Assembly: GCF_000375545.1 (NCBI RefSeq)
Contig: NZ_AQXF01000007.1
Location: 41,530 to 105,529 of the forward strand
Length of the DNA: 64,000 bases
Origin: Kordiimonas gwangyangensis DSM 19435 = JCM 12864
GTDB lineage: Bacteria > Pseudomonadota > Alphaproteobacteria > Sphingomonadales > Kordiimonadaceae
Reading direction: 5' to 3'
Part shown: positions 8,624 to 16,956 of the stretch, piece by piece
Numbering within the stretch: position 1 is the stretch's first letter
Layout of the letters: every line of letters starts with the position of its first letter
Translations under genes and position numbers: made by a program
The notes under the pieces: model-generated
Databases searched by the model: none
Seen by the model: only the letters and a program-made list of their open reading frames with translations
Told to the model about the DNA's origin: nothing

Positions 8624-8930
8624 GGGTTACACCTTCCTTTCTAAAGCCAGAATTTATAGTGCGGGACATCGGGGTCGCACCATAGGGCAACAGGCCTATA
8701 GCAGAGCGCACCCGTGCGCACAAGTCATTTCCACACAAGAACCCTATGCGGCACAAGGCTTCGCGCCGCACTGGGATCGTTCATAATTATTTCCATACCA
8801 CAATTCAGCGGGAAATTCCAGCTTGCGGCAACCTGCCCTCTCGCGCACGAGAGAGAGGCGTGCTAGGCAGGGACAAGATGAAAAATGTCGGCAAGCATGT
8901 TATGCTTCGTTCCAAATACAGGAAATGACC
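8624..8930. other. Intergenic region between rpsU and the COQ9-family gene
   Basis: About 300 bases separating two divergent genes. It must hold the promoters of both rpsU and the COQ9-xerC unit; no confident -35/-10 pair was picked. It also contains the palindromic element described separately at 8832-8871. No small gene or RNA was recognised. Confidence 0.6.
8832..8871. repeat. REP-like palindromic element
   Basis: CCTGCC at 8832-8837 pairs with GGCAGG at 8866-8871. Inside, either CTCTCG/CGAGAG or GCACG/CGTGC can form a second stem. The look and conceptual translation resemble the short interspersed palindromes scattered between genes in many proteobacterial genomes. Only one clear copy is in this window, so the repeat status is inferred. 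Confidence 0.4.
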
Positions 8931-9584
8931 ATGACGACAGACAAGACACCGCTGGAACTCCGTGTACCCTTGATTGAGGCGATGCTCTCGCATGTACCCT
9001 TTGACGGCTGGAGCCAGAAAGCGCTCGAAAATGCTGCTGCCGACCTTGACGTAAGCCCGGAAATGGCTGAGCTTGCTTTCCCCGGTGGTGCCATGGAAGC
9101 CATGGAAACGCACCTCGTCCTGGCCGACGAGAAGCTGGCCGAAACGCTGGCATCGCTGAACCTGATGGACATGCGCATCCGCGACCGTATCACGCTTGCC
9201 GTACGCACGCGTATTGAGCAGGCGGGCAAACACCGTGAAGCCGTGAAACGTGGCGTTGCTGTGCACGCCCTGCCGCAAAACGTGGCTGCTGGCATGAAAG
9301 CCGGCTGGCGCACTTGCGATACTATATGGCGGGCCTGCGGCGATACATCGACCGACCACAACTGGTACACAAAACGTGCGAGCCTTCTGGCGGTCTATAG
9401 CTCGACCCTGCTTTTCTGGCTCAATGACGAATCTGAAGGCTTTGAAGATACCTGGGCTTTCCTTGACCGCCGGATCGAGAATGTCATGACGTTCGAGAAG
9501 ACCAAATTCAAGATGCGTGAAGCCTGCGCCAAAGCGCCTTCCCTCTCAAACTTCATCAGCCGCCTGCGGTATCCGCACGCCTGA
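8931..9584 (+). CDS. COQ9-family protein (ubiquinone biosynthesis accessory)
   Basis: A 217-residue protein with the COQ9 pattern: an N-terminal TetR-like helical part (LIEAMLSHVPFDGWSQKALE, then NAAADLDVSPEMAELAFPGG) and a C-terminal part with WRTCDTIWRACGDTSTDHNW, YTKRASLLAVYSSTLLFWL and DTWAFLDRRIENVM. COQ9 binds isoprenoid lipids and assists ubiquinone ring hydroxylation in mitochondria; the bacterial homologues are mostly alphaproteobacterial. The ATG at 8931 is preferred over 8925 because AGGA lies 7 bases upstream. It ends 2 bases before xerC, so the two are probably co-transcribed. Confidence 0.88.
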   Translation: MTTDKTPLELRVPLIEAMLSHVPFDGWSQKALENAAADLDVSPEMAELAFPGGAMEAMETHLVLADEKLAETLASLNLMDMRIRDRITLAVRTRIEQAGKHREAVKRGVAVHALPQNVAAGMKAGWRTCDTIWRACGDTSTDHNWYTKRASLLAVYSSTLLFWLNDESEGFEDTWAFLDRRIENVMTFEKTKFKMREACAKAPSLSNFISRLRYPHA

Positions 9585-9586
9585 CC

Positions 9587-10540
9587 ATGGCTAAGGCTGA
9601 GCATAGCGACGAAAGCTTCTTCATCGGCCTCGATGACAAGGCACTGCCCCTTGTGCAGCGCTGGCGGCGCTATCTCGAAAGCGAGAAGCGCATGTCTGTG
9701 CATACGCTTGATGCCTATGCCCGCGACTTTGGTGACTTTATTGCCTTCATGAACGGTCACTTAGGCTCAAGCCTCACCCCAAAGCATTTCGCAGGCCTCG
9801 GCATTCGTGATTTCCGCGCGTTTCTTGCGCACAAACGGGCGAAGGGGGCATCGGCCCGCAGTACCGCGCGAGCACTTTCAACCATACGCAATTTCTACCG
9901 TTTTCTCGCGCGCACAGAAGGCGTCGAGAATGATGCCATCCGCGCGATCCAGGGGCCCAAACTGCCGCACCGTGTGCCGCGCCCGCTGACGGAAGAGAGC
10001 GCACGCTCTGTTCTGGAAACCGTTGGTGACTTTGCGGACGAGGAATGGATAGCGGCGCGCGACACCGCCATCATCAGCCTGCTCTACGGCTGTGGCCTCC
10101 GGATCGCGGAAGCACTTTCCATGAATGTGGATGACATCCCGCGCGGCGATACCATGCGTATCACCGGTAAACGCAGCAAGGAACGCATTGTCCCCGTCCT
10201 GCCAGTGGTGCGGGACGCGCTCAATCGCTATGTGGCCCAATGCCCCTTTGCCCTTAGAAGCGGCGAGGCACTTTTTGTCGGCAAGCGTGGCGCGCGCCTT
10301 GGGCCGCGCCCGGTGCAGCTTGTGATGCAAAAGGTGCGTGCCGTTCTTGGCTTGCCAGAGAGCGCGACCCCGCACGCCCTACGGCACAGCTTCGCGACCC
10401 ACCTACTGTCACGCGGCGGTGACCTGCGCACTATTCAGGAACTGTTGGGTCACGCGGACCTCAAGGCCACGCAGGTTTATACAGAAGTCGATAGCGCCCG
10501 CCTGATGGACGTGTATGATAAGGCCTTCCGCCGTGCATAA
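9587..10540 (+). CDS. xerC: Tyrosine recombinase XerC
   Basis: A 317-residue tyrosine recombinase with an N-terminal SAM-like DNA-binding domain (SEKRMSVHTLDAYARDFGDF) and a catalytic domain. The active-site residues are visible: Arg in LLYGCGLRIAEAL, His-x-x-Arg in HALRHSFATHLLSRGG, His in LGHADLKATQVYT and the Tyr nucleophile in the same stretch. With XerD it resolves chromosome dimers at dif, aided by FtsK. The ending VDSARLMDVYDKAFRRA is the usual XerC tail. No dif-like site or integrated element is beside it, so it is the housekeeping enzyme and not an integrase. Confidence 0.93.
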   Translation: MAKAEHSDESFFIGLDDKALPLVQRWRRYLESEKRMSVHTLDAYARDFGDFIAFMNGHLGSSLTPKHFAGLGIRDFRAFLAHKRAKGASARSTARALSTIRNFYRFLARTEGVENDAIRAIQGPKLPHRVPRPLTEESARSVLETVGDFADEEWIAARDTAIISLLYGCGLRIAEALSMNVDDIPRGDTMRITGKRSKERIVPVLPVVRDALNRYVAQCPFALRSGEALFVGKRGARLGPRPVQLVMQKVRAVLGLPESATPHALRHSFATHLLSRGGDLRTIQELLGHADLKATQVYTEVDSARLMDVYDKAFRRA

Positions 10541-10572
10541 GGCGGAGCTGATAAAACAGAGAGGAAATTCAC

Positions 10573-10896
10573 GTGTCCATGCCCCCTGAAACCCCAAGAA
10601 TTGATCGTTTCCGCGGCTGGGCGCTCACTGCACTTTATGGTGCCATGACCCTACTGAGCCTGATGCTAGTGATCGCCAACTATCTCATCTACCCAAGCTA
10701 TAAGGGGGACAGCGTGCTGGTGATCGGCACCGGGCTTCTGGCGCTCGCTACCGTGCTCTTCAGCCTGCGGGCAGCGCTCTCGTTCCTTGGCGCCATGCGT
10801 GCGACCGCGGTCGGCAGCCCCAAGGTTTCCTTCATGCCATTCATTTTCATGACATTGACTGTGCTGGCTGAAAGCCAGATCTTCGGCAGCATCTAG
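10573..10896 (+). CDS. Small membrane protein of unknown function
   Basis: A 107-residue protein with three predicted membrane helices, at about residues 17-37 (LTALYGAMTLLSLMLVIANY), 48-72 and 85-105. No family was recognised. The GTG at 10573 has a good ribosome site (GAGAGGAAA) upstream; an ATG two codons later is possible. It follows xerC by 32 bases on the same strand and overlaps the convergent receiver-like gene by 4 bases at its stop. Function unknown. Confidence 0.7.
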   Translation: MSMPPETPRIDRFRGWALTALYGAMTLLSLMLVIANYLIYPSYKGDSVLVIGTGLLALATVLFSLRAALSFLGAMRATAVGSPKVSFMPFIFMTLTVLAESQIFGSI

Positions 10897-11432
10897 GCGC
10901 GCATTAGCGTCCTGCGCGCGTTCTGGCGGTGCATACCGCCATGATCCCGCCGCTCGACACCGTGATACACACTCATCACCTCCCGCCGCCGGCAAGGCCC
11001 GATATAGGAACTGGCACGCACAAAGGGTTTTGGGTGCGCAGCTAAATGTTTGAGCCGGGTATCAAGCTGTTTGGCCGTGAGCGGCAGACCAAGGATTTCG
11101 TTCACGCCTGCATCGCGCGCAGTGAATACTTTGGCCGCACTGGGCTGCGGCATAATCAACACAATCGAGGCTTCGGCCACAGGGCCATCGCATAGGCGCA
11201 CGAACCGCGCAAAATCTGCGCCGCCGTTTTCGCCAAAATCATAATCAATGAAAAAATGAGTGAAGCTGAAATCATGCATGCGGCGCACGGCATCTTCTGG
11301 CCGTGAAACGAGCTGCACCATGCCTGCACCAAACTCCTTCAGATAATGCCAGAGTGTTTCGCCGAGTTGCTTGTTAGACAGCGCCACAAGCGCATGCATG
11401 GAACGATAATTCATGCCTTTTTGCGGTATCAC
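10893..11432 (-). CDS. Degenerate receiver-domain protein, copy 1
   Basis: A 179-residue stand-alone protein with the receiver (CheY-like) fold pattern. Asp63 in FFIDYDFGENGG sits where the phospho-acceptor lies. The acidic pair normally found at the end of strand 1 is replaced by ALVALSNKQL, and the conserved Lys of the GKP loop is Leu (ILGLPLTAK). The domain is followed by a conserved tail, KPFVRASSYIGPCRRRE, also present in the neighbour. The GTG at 11432 has GGGGAAA 5-6 bases upstream. It is about 200 bases downstream of a paralogue at 11637-12161. Without the acid pocket, Mg-dependent phosphorylation is doubtful. No kinase or output domain is adjacent. Confidence 0.75.
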   Translation of the reverse strand: MIPQKGMNYRSMHALVALSNKQLGETLWHYLKEFGAGMVQLVSRPEDAVRRMHDFSFTHFFIDYDFGENGGADFARFVRLCDGPVAEASIVLIMPQPSAAKVFTARDAGVNEILGLPLTAKQLDTRLKHLAAHPKPFVRASSYIGPCRRREVMSVYHGVERRDHGGMHRQNARRTLMRA

Positions 11433-11636
11433 GATTTCCCCCTTGAGCGCGACTTTCCATCGCGTCTCACCTCAACATAGCCCCATCTCCCGATTAGTAT
11501 TATTTTTCAACTACGTCAAAAGTTTATTTTGCCGAAAACACAGAGAATATGTGCACTTTTGTACACAAACTCACAACCTTCCTGATCGGACGAACAACTA
11601 GAATTTCAACAGGCGTGGAAAATTATTCTATTTTTG

Positions 11637-12161
11637 CTAAGACGCCCGGCGCACCGGGTCGTTTCCACCCCGGGTTTTACGGCGCTCAACGCCGTGGTGA
11701 ATTTTCACCACCTCACGGCGGCGACACGGGCCAATATAAGACGAGGCCCGAATGAAGGGCTTGGGGTTTCCGATCATATGGTCAAGCCGCGCATGCAATA
11801 GCTTGGCGGTAAGTGGCAATCCAAGGATTTCGTGGGCGCCGGCATCGCGGGCGGCCCAAACCTTTTCCCGGCTTGGGTTCGGGATTACCATGACCACAAA
11901 AGCCTCGGCCATGGGGCCATCGATCATGCGGATGAATTTGATAAAATCCACGCCACCAAACTCAGGAAGTTCATAGTCGACAAAGAACAAGGTGAAACGC
12001 GACTGTTCCATACGCAACACGGCATCTCGCGCGCTGGTTACCAAGCGACCACCACCGATTCCCTGTTCTCTCAGAAAGTGCCAGATCGTCCGGCCAAGCT
12101 GCACATTTGATAGCGCGACCAGCGCATTATGCGCGGCATAATTTACTTTACCATACTGCAT
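11637..12161 (-). CDS. Degenerate receiver-domain protein, copy 2
   Basis: A 174-residue paralogue of the protein at 10893-11432, alignable along its whole length (shared NALVALSN, GLPLTAK, KPFIRASSYIGPCRRRE and HGVERR). Asp62 in FFVDYELPEFGG aligns with the usual phospho-acceptor, and the Pro four residues on matches the DxxMP loop. As in copy 1, the acidic pair is missing and the GKP Lys is Leu. The ATG at 12161 has GGGGAAC just upstream. The tandem arrangement points to local duplication with later divergence. Function unknown; possibly a scaffold or phosphate-independent partner. Confidence 0.75.
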   Translation of the reverse strand: MQYGKVNYAAHNALVALSNVQLGRTIWHFLREQGIGGGRLVTSARDAVLRMEQSRFTLFFVDYELPEFGGVDFIKFIRMIDGPMAEAFVVMVIPNPSREKVWAARDAGAHEILGLPLTAKLLHARLDHMIGNPKPFIRASSYIGPCRRREVVKIHHGVERRKTRGGNDPVRRAS

Positions 12162-12585
12162 CAACTGTTCCCCAACGCCAGTTTCACGATGCCTGATGGG
12201 TGCCCGTATTTGCCTGACCGGGCCGAATTTTAATTAAATTCGAATGAAAAGATTAAAACCTACACGCTGACCTAAAGTCAAAAGACACATAAAATTTTAT
12301 CTAAATTCAGCAACAGATTCGCCGGGAATAAATTTTATCAGCATTATTGTTTGCGGAACGCTTATGCACTATTAAGCTTCTGGATCGAGAAATTGTTTGG
12401 CTGATCAGGGGGAAATAATGCCAATCCCAATTCCTTGGTATTTTTCTCAGGCCCCGCGCCTTTTGCCCAAACATGTGCCGGTATGTCGGTAGCTCGTTCT
12501 TCCGATCACCCAATAAAATACAAATATTACCCCAAAAGGCCAACACCTCTGCCCGTTCGGGCGGAGTATATCAGGTAGAAATGCA
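12162..12585. other. AT-rich intergenic region upstream of the porin
   Basis: About 420 bases between the divergent receiver-like gene and the porin gene, distinctly richer in A and T than the rest of the window. It includes a near-palindrome at 12225-12241 (GAATTT and AAATTC around TAATT). It should hold both promoters. No ORF with coding character or recognisable RNA was found. The porin ribosome site AGGTAG is at the right end. Confidence 0.6.
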
Positions 12586-14103
12586 ATGAAGAAAACGCAG
12601 TATTCCCGCAGGCTCACTGCGGCGTTACTTGCAGGGCTGGCATCCACCACGTCCCTTACCGTTACCTCAGCGGCAAATGCCAATGATGAAGCAAAAATCG
12701 CCGAAATTCTCGCGCGTCTTGAACGACTTGAGGCAGAGAACAAGGAACTCCGGCAGGAACTTGTTCAAATCAGGAACAACCCCAGCCTCAGCCTCAGTGA
12801 AGGCGCCACGGAGAATGACCCCGGTGAAGTCGAGGTCGCTTCGAGCGCGACAGAGGCAGATGCCAGTGTCGGCACGATCAAACTGAGCCACCGCCTGTCA
12901 TACGATATGCTGGACCCGACCACACGCATCAACCGCAAGCAAGAACTCCTGCTTGAAGCGCGGCAGGATGGCTCCCTACCGTCCAACTCTGTCATTTTTG
13001 GTGGCGCAATAACCGCAATCGCCGACTACTGGCACAGTAACCGGGAGAACAAGTTCGGTTACCTGATGCGCCACCCAACCCCGAACAACCAGCAGCAGAA
13101 CGATGTGAGCGAAGCTGTACTCCATAGCGCACAGCTCAGCATGACCGCCACGCTAGGTGACTGGGTCACCACCTATGCTGAACTCCTTTATGATCCAGAA
13201 CAGAGCTTCGGCGCAGGGACGATCACCGCGATTTCGCGCAACCAGGTGCAACTGCGCAAGGGTTATGTGGTCATCGGCAATCTGGACGAAACGCCCTTCT
13301 ATCTTACGCTTGGCAAGATGGCGACGCCGTTTGGTTTGACCGATACGGTGAACCCCTTCTCCTCTTCGACCTTTTGGCACGCGTTTGGTGGCCTCGCCTA
13401 TGGCGCCAAACTCACCTATCATGATAATGGCCTGAATGTATCGGTCGAAGCTGTTCAGGGTGGTGCGCAGTTCCGCGCGGCCAATATGCCAAATAACGGC
13501 ACCGCGGTCCCGAGCAAGCTCAACAACTATGTGATTGACGCCAATTATACCTATGGCTTCGGTGACGCGGATTATCTGCTTGTGGGCGGTTCGTACCAAC
13601 GTGGTAGCGCCTATTGCCAGACCTACCCGGTCACGCACTTCAACCCTTGCCCTGACAACAACCCGGCATGGGCGGCTTATGCACAACTGCAAACTGGCCC
13701 GTTCCAGTTCATTGGCGAATTCGGCAAAACCACCAAAGTGTGGGAAGGCACATTCAACCCCACCCCACCCCTCGACCGGTTCGAAGCCAGCAAGGTCAGC
13801 AGCCTGACACTTGGCGGCAAATACACGACGGCGATTGCCGAGCGCCAGTTGGATCTCTCGCTCGAGTTCAGCAACTTCCGCGCCGGCCCCAATGGCGCAC
13901 CGTGGGAGAAGCAGGATCAGTGGGTGCTGGGTGCGGCGCATTTCATTACGCCAAGCGTGAAAGGCTTTGTGGAACTGCTGCAGATCAACGGCTATGCCCC
14001 ACTGAACTTCATTAGTGGCGGGAACGTAGCGCCGGGCGCGACACACAGCGATATCGACACCGTCAACCGTGGTGTGATCATCGGTGTCAATGCAGCCTTC
14101 TAG
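12586..14103 (+). CDS. LbtU-like outer-membrane porin
   Basis: A 505-residue secreted protein. It has a signal peptide (residues 1-33, LTAALLAGLASTTSLTVTSA, then ANAN), a short coiled coil (about 37-60, EILARLERLEAENKELRQEL) and a beta-barrel ending in NRGVIIGVNAAF with a terminal Phe. The stretch VIGNLDETPFYLTLGKMATPF, followed by GLTDTVNPFSSSTFWHAFGG, resembles LbtU-family siderophore porins and related coiled-coil porins. It would form a trimeric or monomeric channel in the outer membrane. The siderophore role is only suggested by family likeness; no siderophore genes are nearby. It is a single-gene unit with a strong terminator. Confidence 0.75.
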   Translation: MKKTQYSRRLTAALLAGLASTTSLTVTSAANANDEAKIAEILARLERLEAENKELRQELVQIRNNPSLSLSEGATENDPGEVEVASSATEADASVGTIKLSHRLSYDMLDPTTRINRKQELLLEARQDGSLPSNSVIFGGAITAIADYWHSNRENKFGYLMRHPTPNNQQQNDVSEAVLHSAQLSMTATLGDWVTTYAELLYDPEQSFGAGTITAISRNQVQLRKGYVVIGNLDETPFYLTLGKMATPFGLTDTVNPFSSSTFWHAFGGLAYGAKLTYHDNGLNVSVEAVQGGAQFRAANMPNNGTAVPSKLNNYVIDANYTYGFGDADYLLVGGSYQRGSAYCQTYPVTHFNPCPDNNPAWAAYAQLQTGPFQFIGEFGKTTKVWEGTFNPTPPLDRFEASKVSSLTLGGKYTTAIAERQLDLSLEFSNFRAGPNGAPWEKQDQWVLGAAHFITPSVKGFVELLQINGYAPLNFISGGNVAPGATHSDIDTVNRGVIIGVNAAF

Positions 14104-14126
14104 GAAACATTGACGCAAAAACGACG

Positions 14127-14156
14127 AAGGCCCCGGCAAATTGCCGGGGCCTTTTT
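14127..14156. terminator. Terminator between the porin gene and lpdA
   Basis: GGCCCCGGCAA pairs perfectly with TTGCCGGGGCC and is followed by TTTTT on the + strand. It lies 24 bases past the porin stop and also just past the end of the convergent lpdA operon, so it may serve both. Confidence 0.9.
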
Positions 14157-14179
14157 AATTTCAGTCGCCAACTGCGTCC

Positions 14180-15586
14180 CTACATGTGGATCGGACGGTT
14201 GTGAACCGCGAGAGCGGCTTCCTTCACTGCTTCCGTTTCCGTCGGGTGCGCATGGCAGGTCAGCGCGATATCTTCAGCAGACGCGCCAAATTCCATCGCC
14301 GTCGCGGCTTGGGCAATCATGTTGCCAGCGTCCGCGCCGATGATGTGAACACCAAGCACACGGTCAGTTTTCTTATCCGCGAGGATTTTCACAAAACCGT
14401 CGGTTTGCAAGTTTGCTTTCGCGCGGCTGTTTGCCGTGAAGGGGAATTTGCCCACGCGGTATTCGATCTTGGCTTCCTTGAGGTCTTCCTCGGACTTGCC
14501 CACATTCGCGACTTCCGGGTGGGTGTAAACCACGCCCGGGATCACATCGTGGTTCACATAGCCGGTGAGACCCGCGATATATTCAGCAACCGCAACACCT
14601 TCGTCCTCGGCTTTGTGCGCCAGCATCGGACCCTCGATCACGTCACCAATCGCCCAGATACCGGGCACGTTGGTGGAGAAATCGTGGTTCACCTTCACGC
14701 GGCTACGCTCGTCAAGTTCCACGCCCACGGTCTCGAGGCCAAGGCCTGCCGTGTAGGGACGGCGACCGACGGACACCAGCACCACATCGGCATCAAGCGT
14801 TTTGGCGTCGCCACCTTTTACCGGCTCGAATGTAACTTTCACGCCGGACTTGGATTTCTCGACCGAGGTCACTTTGGAAGACAGGTTGAGGTTCATACCT
14901 TGCTTCTTGAGGATACGGCCAAAGTTCTTGCGAACCTCACCGTCCATGCCCGGCAGGACTTGGTCCATAAACTCAACAACGGTGACTTCAGAGCCAAGCC
15001 GCTGCCATACTGAGCCAAGCTCAAGCCCGATCACACCGCCGCCAATCACTACAAGGTGCTTCGGCACTTTCGGCAGGCTGAGCGCCCCGGTGGAGGAAAC
15101 GATCTGTTTCTCGTCGATCTCAACACCCGGCAGGCTGGCCACGTCACTGCCCGTCGCGATAACAGTGTTTTTCGCCTTGATGGTTTCCTTGCCGCCGTCA
15201 TTGAGTTCAATCTCAATGGTGTCTTTTGCTGCAAAGCGCGCGGCACCCTTGTACCAGGTGATTTTGTGTTTCTTGAAGAGGCCTGCAATGCCGCCTGTCA
15301 GACCTTCAACGATCTTGTCCTTCGCGCCCATCATTTCCTTGAGGTCGAAGCTCACACCTTTGGTGGTGATGCCGAACTTCCCAAGGTCATGCGCAGCCTC
15401 GTGATAGAGGTGCGATGCATTCAGAAGCGCTTTCGAGGGCATACAGCCCACGTTCAGGCAGGTCCCGCCGAGTGTATCGCGCTTGTCGATGCACGCGACC
15501 TTGAGACCAAGCTGGGCTGCGCGGATTGCGGCAACATAACCGCCGGGGCCGGCACCGATGACAACTACGTCAAATTGATCAGACAT
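14180..15586 (-). CDS. lpdA: Dihydrolipoyl dehydrogenase (E3)
   Basis: A 468-residue flavoprotein. It has an N-terminal FAD motif (VVVIGAGPGGYVAAIRAAQLG), the redox disulfide in GGTCLNVGCMPSKALL, an NAD motif (VVIGGGVIGLELGSVWQRLG) and the C-terminal dimer interface with the His-Glu pair in CHAHPTETE. It re-oxidises the lipoyl groups of 2-oxoglutarate dehydrogenase, and probably of the other 2-oxo acid dehydrogenases. The ATG at 15586 (MSDQFD) has AAGGGA upstream. It is the last gene of the mdh-suc block, about 85 bases after sucB. Confidence 0.96.
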   Translation of the reverse strand: MSDQFDVVVIGAGPGGYVAAIRAAQLGLKVACIDKRDTLGGTCLNVGCMPSKALLNASHLYHEAAHDLGKFGITTKGVSFDLKEMMGAKDKIVEGLTGGIAGLFKKHKITWYKGAARFAAKDTIEIELNDGGKETIKAKNTVIATGSDVASLPGVEIDEKQIVSSTGALSLPKVPKHLVVIGGGVIGLELGSVWQRLGSEVTVVEFMDQVLPGMDGEVRKNFGRILKKQGMNLNLSSKVTSVEKSKSGVKVTFEPVKGGDAKTLDADVVLVSVGRRPYTAGLGLETVGVELDERSRVKVNHDFSTNVPGIWAIGDVIEGPMLAHKAEDEGVAVAEYIAGLTGYVNHDVIPGVVYTHPEVANVGKSEEDLKEAKIEYRVGKFPFTANSRAKANLQTDGFVKILADKKTDRVLGVHIIGADAGNMIAQAATAMEFGASAEDIALTCHAHPTETEAVKEAALAVHNRPIHM

Positions 15587-15670
15587 TTGATGTCCCTTCT
15601 TATCGAAACAAAGGGTGGGAACGAAGGCCCACCCATTATCTTTCATATACCAGAGATCGGACGTGCCGCC

Positions 15671-16933
15671 TTACATGTCAAGGAGCAGGCGGGTCGGGTC
15701 CTCAAGGGCTTCCTTCACACGGACAAGGAAGGTCACAGCTTCGCGACCGTCAATGATGCGGTGATCGTAGGACAGCGCCAGATACATCATCGGGCGGATT
15801 ACCACCTGGCCACCAATCGCCATCGGGCGTTCCTGGATCTTGTGCATGCCAAGGATACCGGATTGCGGGGGGTTCAGGATCGGGCTCGACATCAGCGAAC
15901 CGAAGATGCCGCCATTCGAAATGGTAAAGGTGCCGCCCTGCATATCGTCAACCGTCAGCTTGCCGTCGCGGGCCTTGCGGCCATAGTTGGCGATCGCCAG
16001 TTCGGTGTCAGCAAAGGACATGTCCTGCGCGTCCTTGAGGACCGGCACAACAAGACCGTTCGGCGACGATACGGCAACGCCGATGTTCGCGAAGTTGTGG
16101 TAGACGATCTCGTCACCATCAATCTGTGCGTTCACCGCCGGAATTTCCTTGAGCGCGAGGCAGCAAGCCTTGGTAAAGAAGCTCATGAAGCCGAGCTTGA
16201 TACCGTGCTTGGTCGCGAACAGGTCTTTGTATTTGTTGCGCGCTTCCATCACAGCCGTCATGTCCACCTCGTTATAGGTGGTCAGCATCGCTGCGGTGTT
16301 CTGTGCGTCCTTGAGGCGCTCGGCGATACGCTTCCTGAGACGGGTCATCTTAACACGCTCTTCGCGTGGGCCAGTTGCCGCAGGCGCTGCCGCAGTCGCG
16401 GCGGCTGAGAAAGTACGTGCCGAGCCGTTTTCAATCGCGGTCATAACGTCGTCTTTTGTCAGACGACCGTCTTTGCCGGTACCCGTGATCGACTTCGCAT
16501 CGAGGTTATAATCCTCGACAATCCGGCGCACAGCGGGCGACATTGGCATCAGGTCACCGCTTGCGGACGATGCTGCAGGTGCGGGCGCCGGTGCGGCTTC
16601 CTTCTTCTCTTCAGCTTTCGGCGCAGGTGCTGGAGCCGCTTCTTTCTTCTCTTCCGCTTTTGGTGCGGAAGCCGGAGCAGATGCGGCCTTGCCCTCAGTG
16701 TCCACTTTTGCGATCAGCGCACCGATCTCAACGTCCTGACCTTCTTCAGCGATGATTTCCACGAGAACGCCAGCCACCGGACTCGGCACTTCCATGGCCA
16801 CTTTGTCAGTTTCAACTTCTACAATCGGCTCATCCGCTTCGACGCGGTCGCCCACCTTTTTCAGCCAAGAGCCGATGGTGCCTTCAGCGACCGATTCGCC
16901 CATTTGCGGGATTTTGATATCTTCGATTGCCAT
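15671..16933 (-). CDS. sucB: 2-oxoglutarate dehydrogenase E2, dihydrolipoyl succinyltransferase
   Basis: A 420-residue protein with one lipoyl domain at the N-terminus (lysine to be lipoylated in [10 protein letters not shown]), a low-complexity linker of repeated Ala-Pro-Lys-Glu blocks, a peripheral-subunit-binding domain ([19 protein letters not shown]) and a catalytic domain ending with the active-site His in [14 protein letters not shown]. It transfers succinyl groups from lipoate to CoA at the core of the OGDH complex. The ATG at 16933 ([14 protein letters not shown]) has AGGAG upstream. It is 23 bases after sucA. Confidence 0.96.
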   Translation of the reverse strand: MAIEDIKIPQMGESVAEGTIGSWLKKVGDRVEADEPIVEVETDKVAMEVPSPVAGVLVEIIAEEGQDVEIGALIAKVDTEGKAASAPASAPKAEEKKEAAPAPAPKAEEKKEAAPAPAPAASSASGDLMPMSPAVRRIVEDYNLDAKSITGTGKDGRLTKDDVMTAIENGSARTFSAAATAAAPAATGPREERVKMTRLRKRIAERLKDAQNTAAMLTTYNEVDMTAVMEARNKYKDLFATKHGIKLGFMSFFTKACCLALKEIPAVNAQIDGDEIVYHNFANIGVAVSSPNGLVVPVLKDAQDMSFADTELAIANYGRKARDGKLTVDDMQGGTFTISNGGIFGSLMSSPILNPPQSGILGMHKIQERPMAIGGQVVIRPMMYLALSYDHRIIDGREAVTFLVRVKEALEDPTRLLLDM

Positions 16934-16956
16934 TGGGTGTGCTCCTACCCTTTTTC

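Noticed and set aside
9587-10540. Phage or island integrase
   Set aside because: The sequence is a full housekeeping XerC with its usual C-terminal tail, next to COQ9, with no attachment repeats, tRNA or cargo genes nearby.
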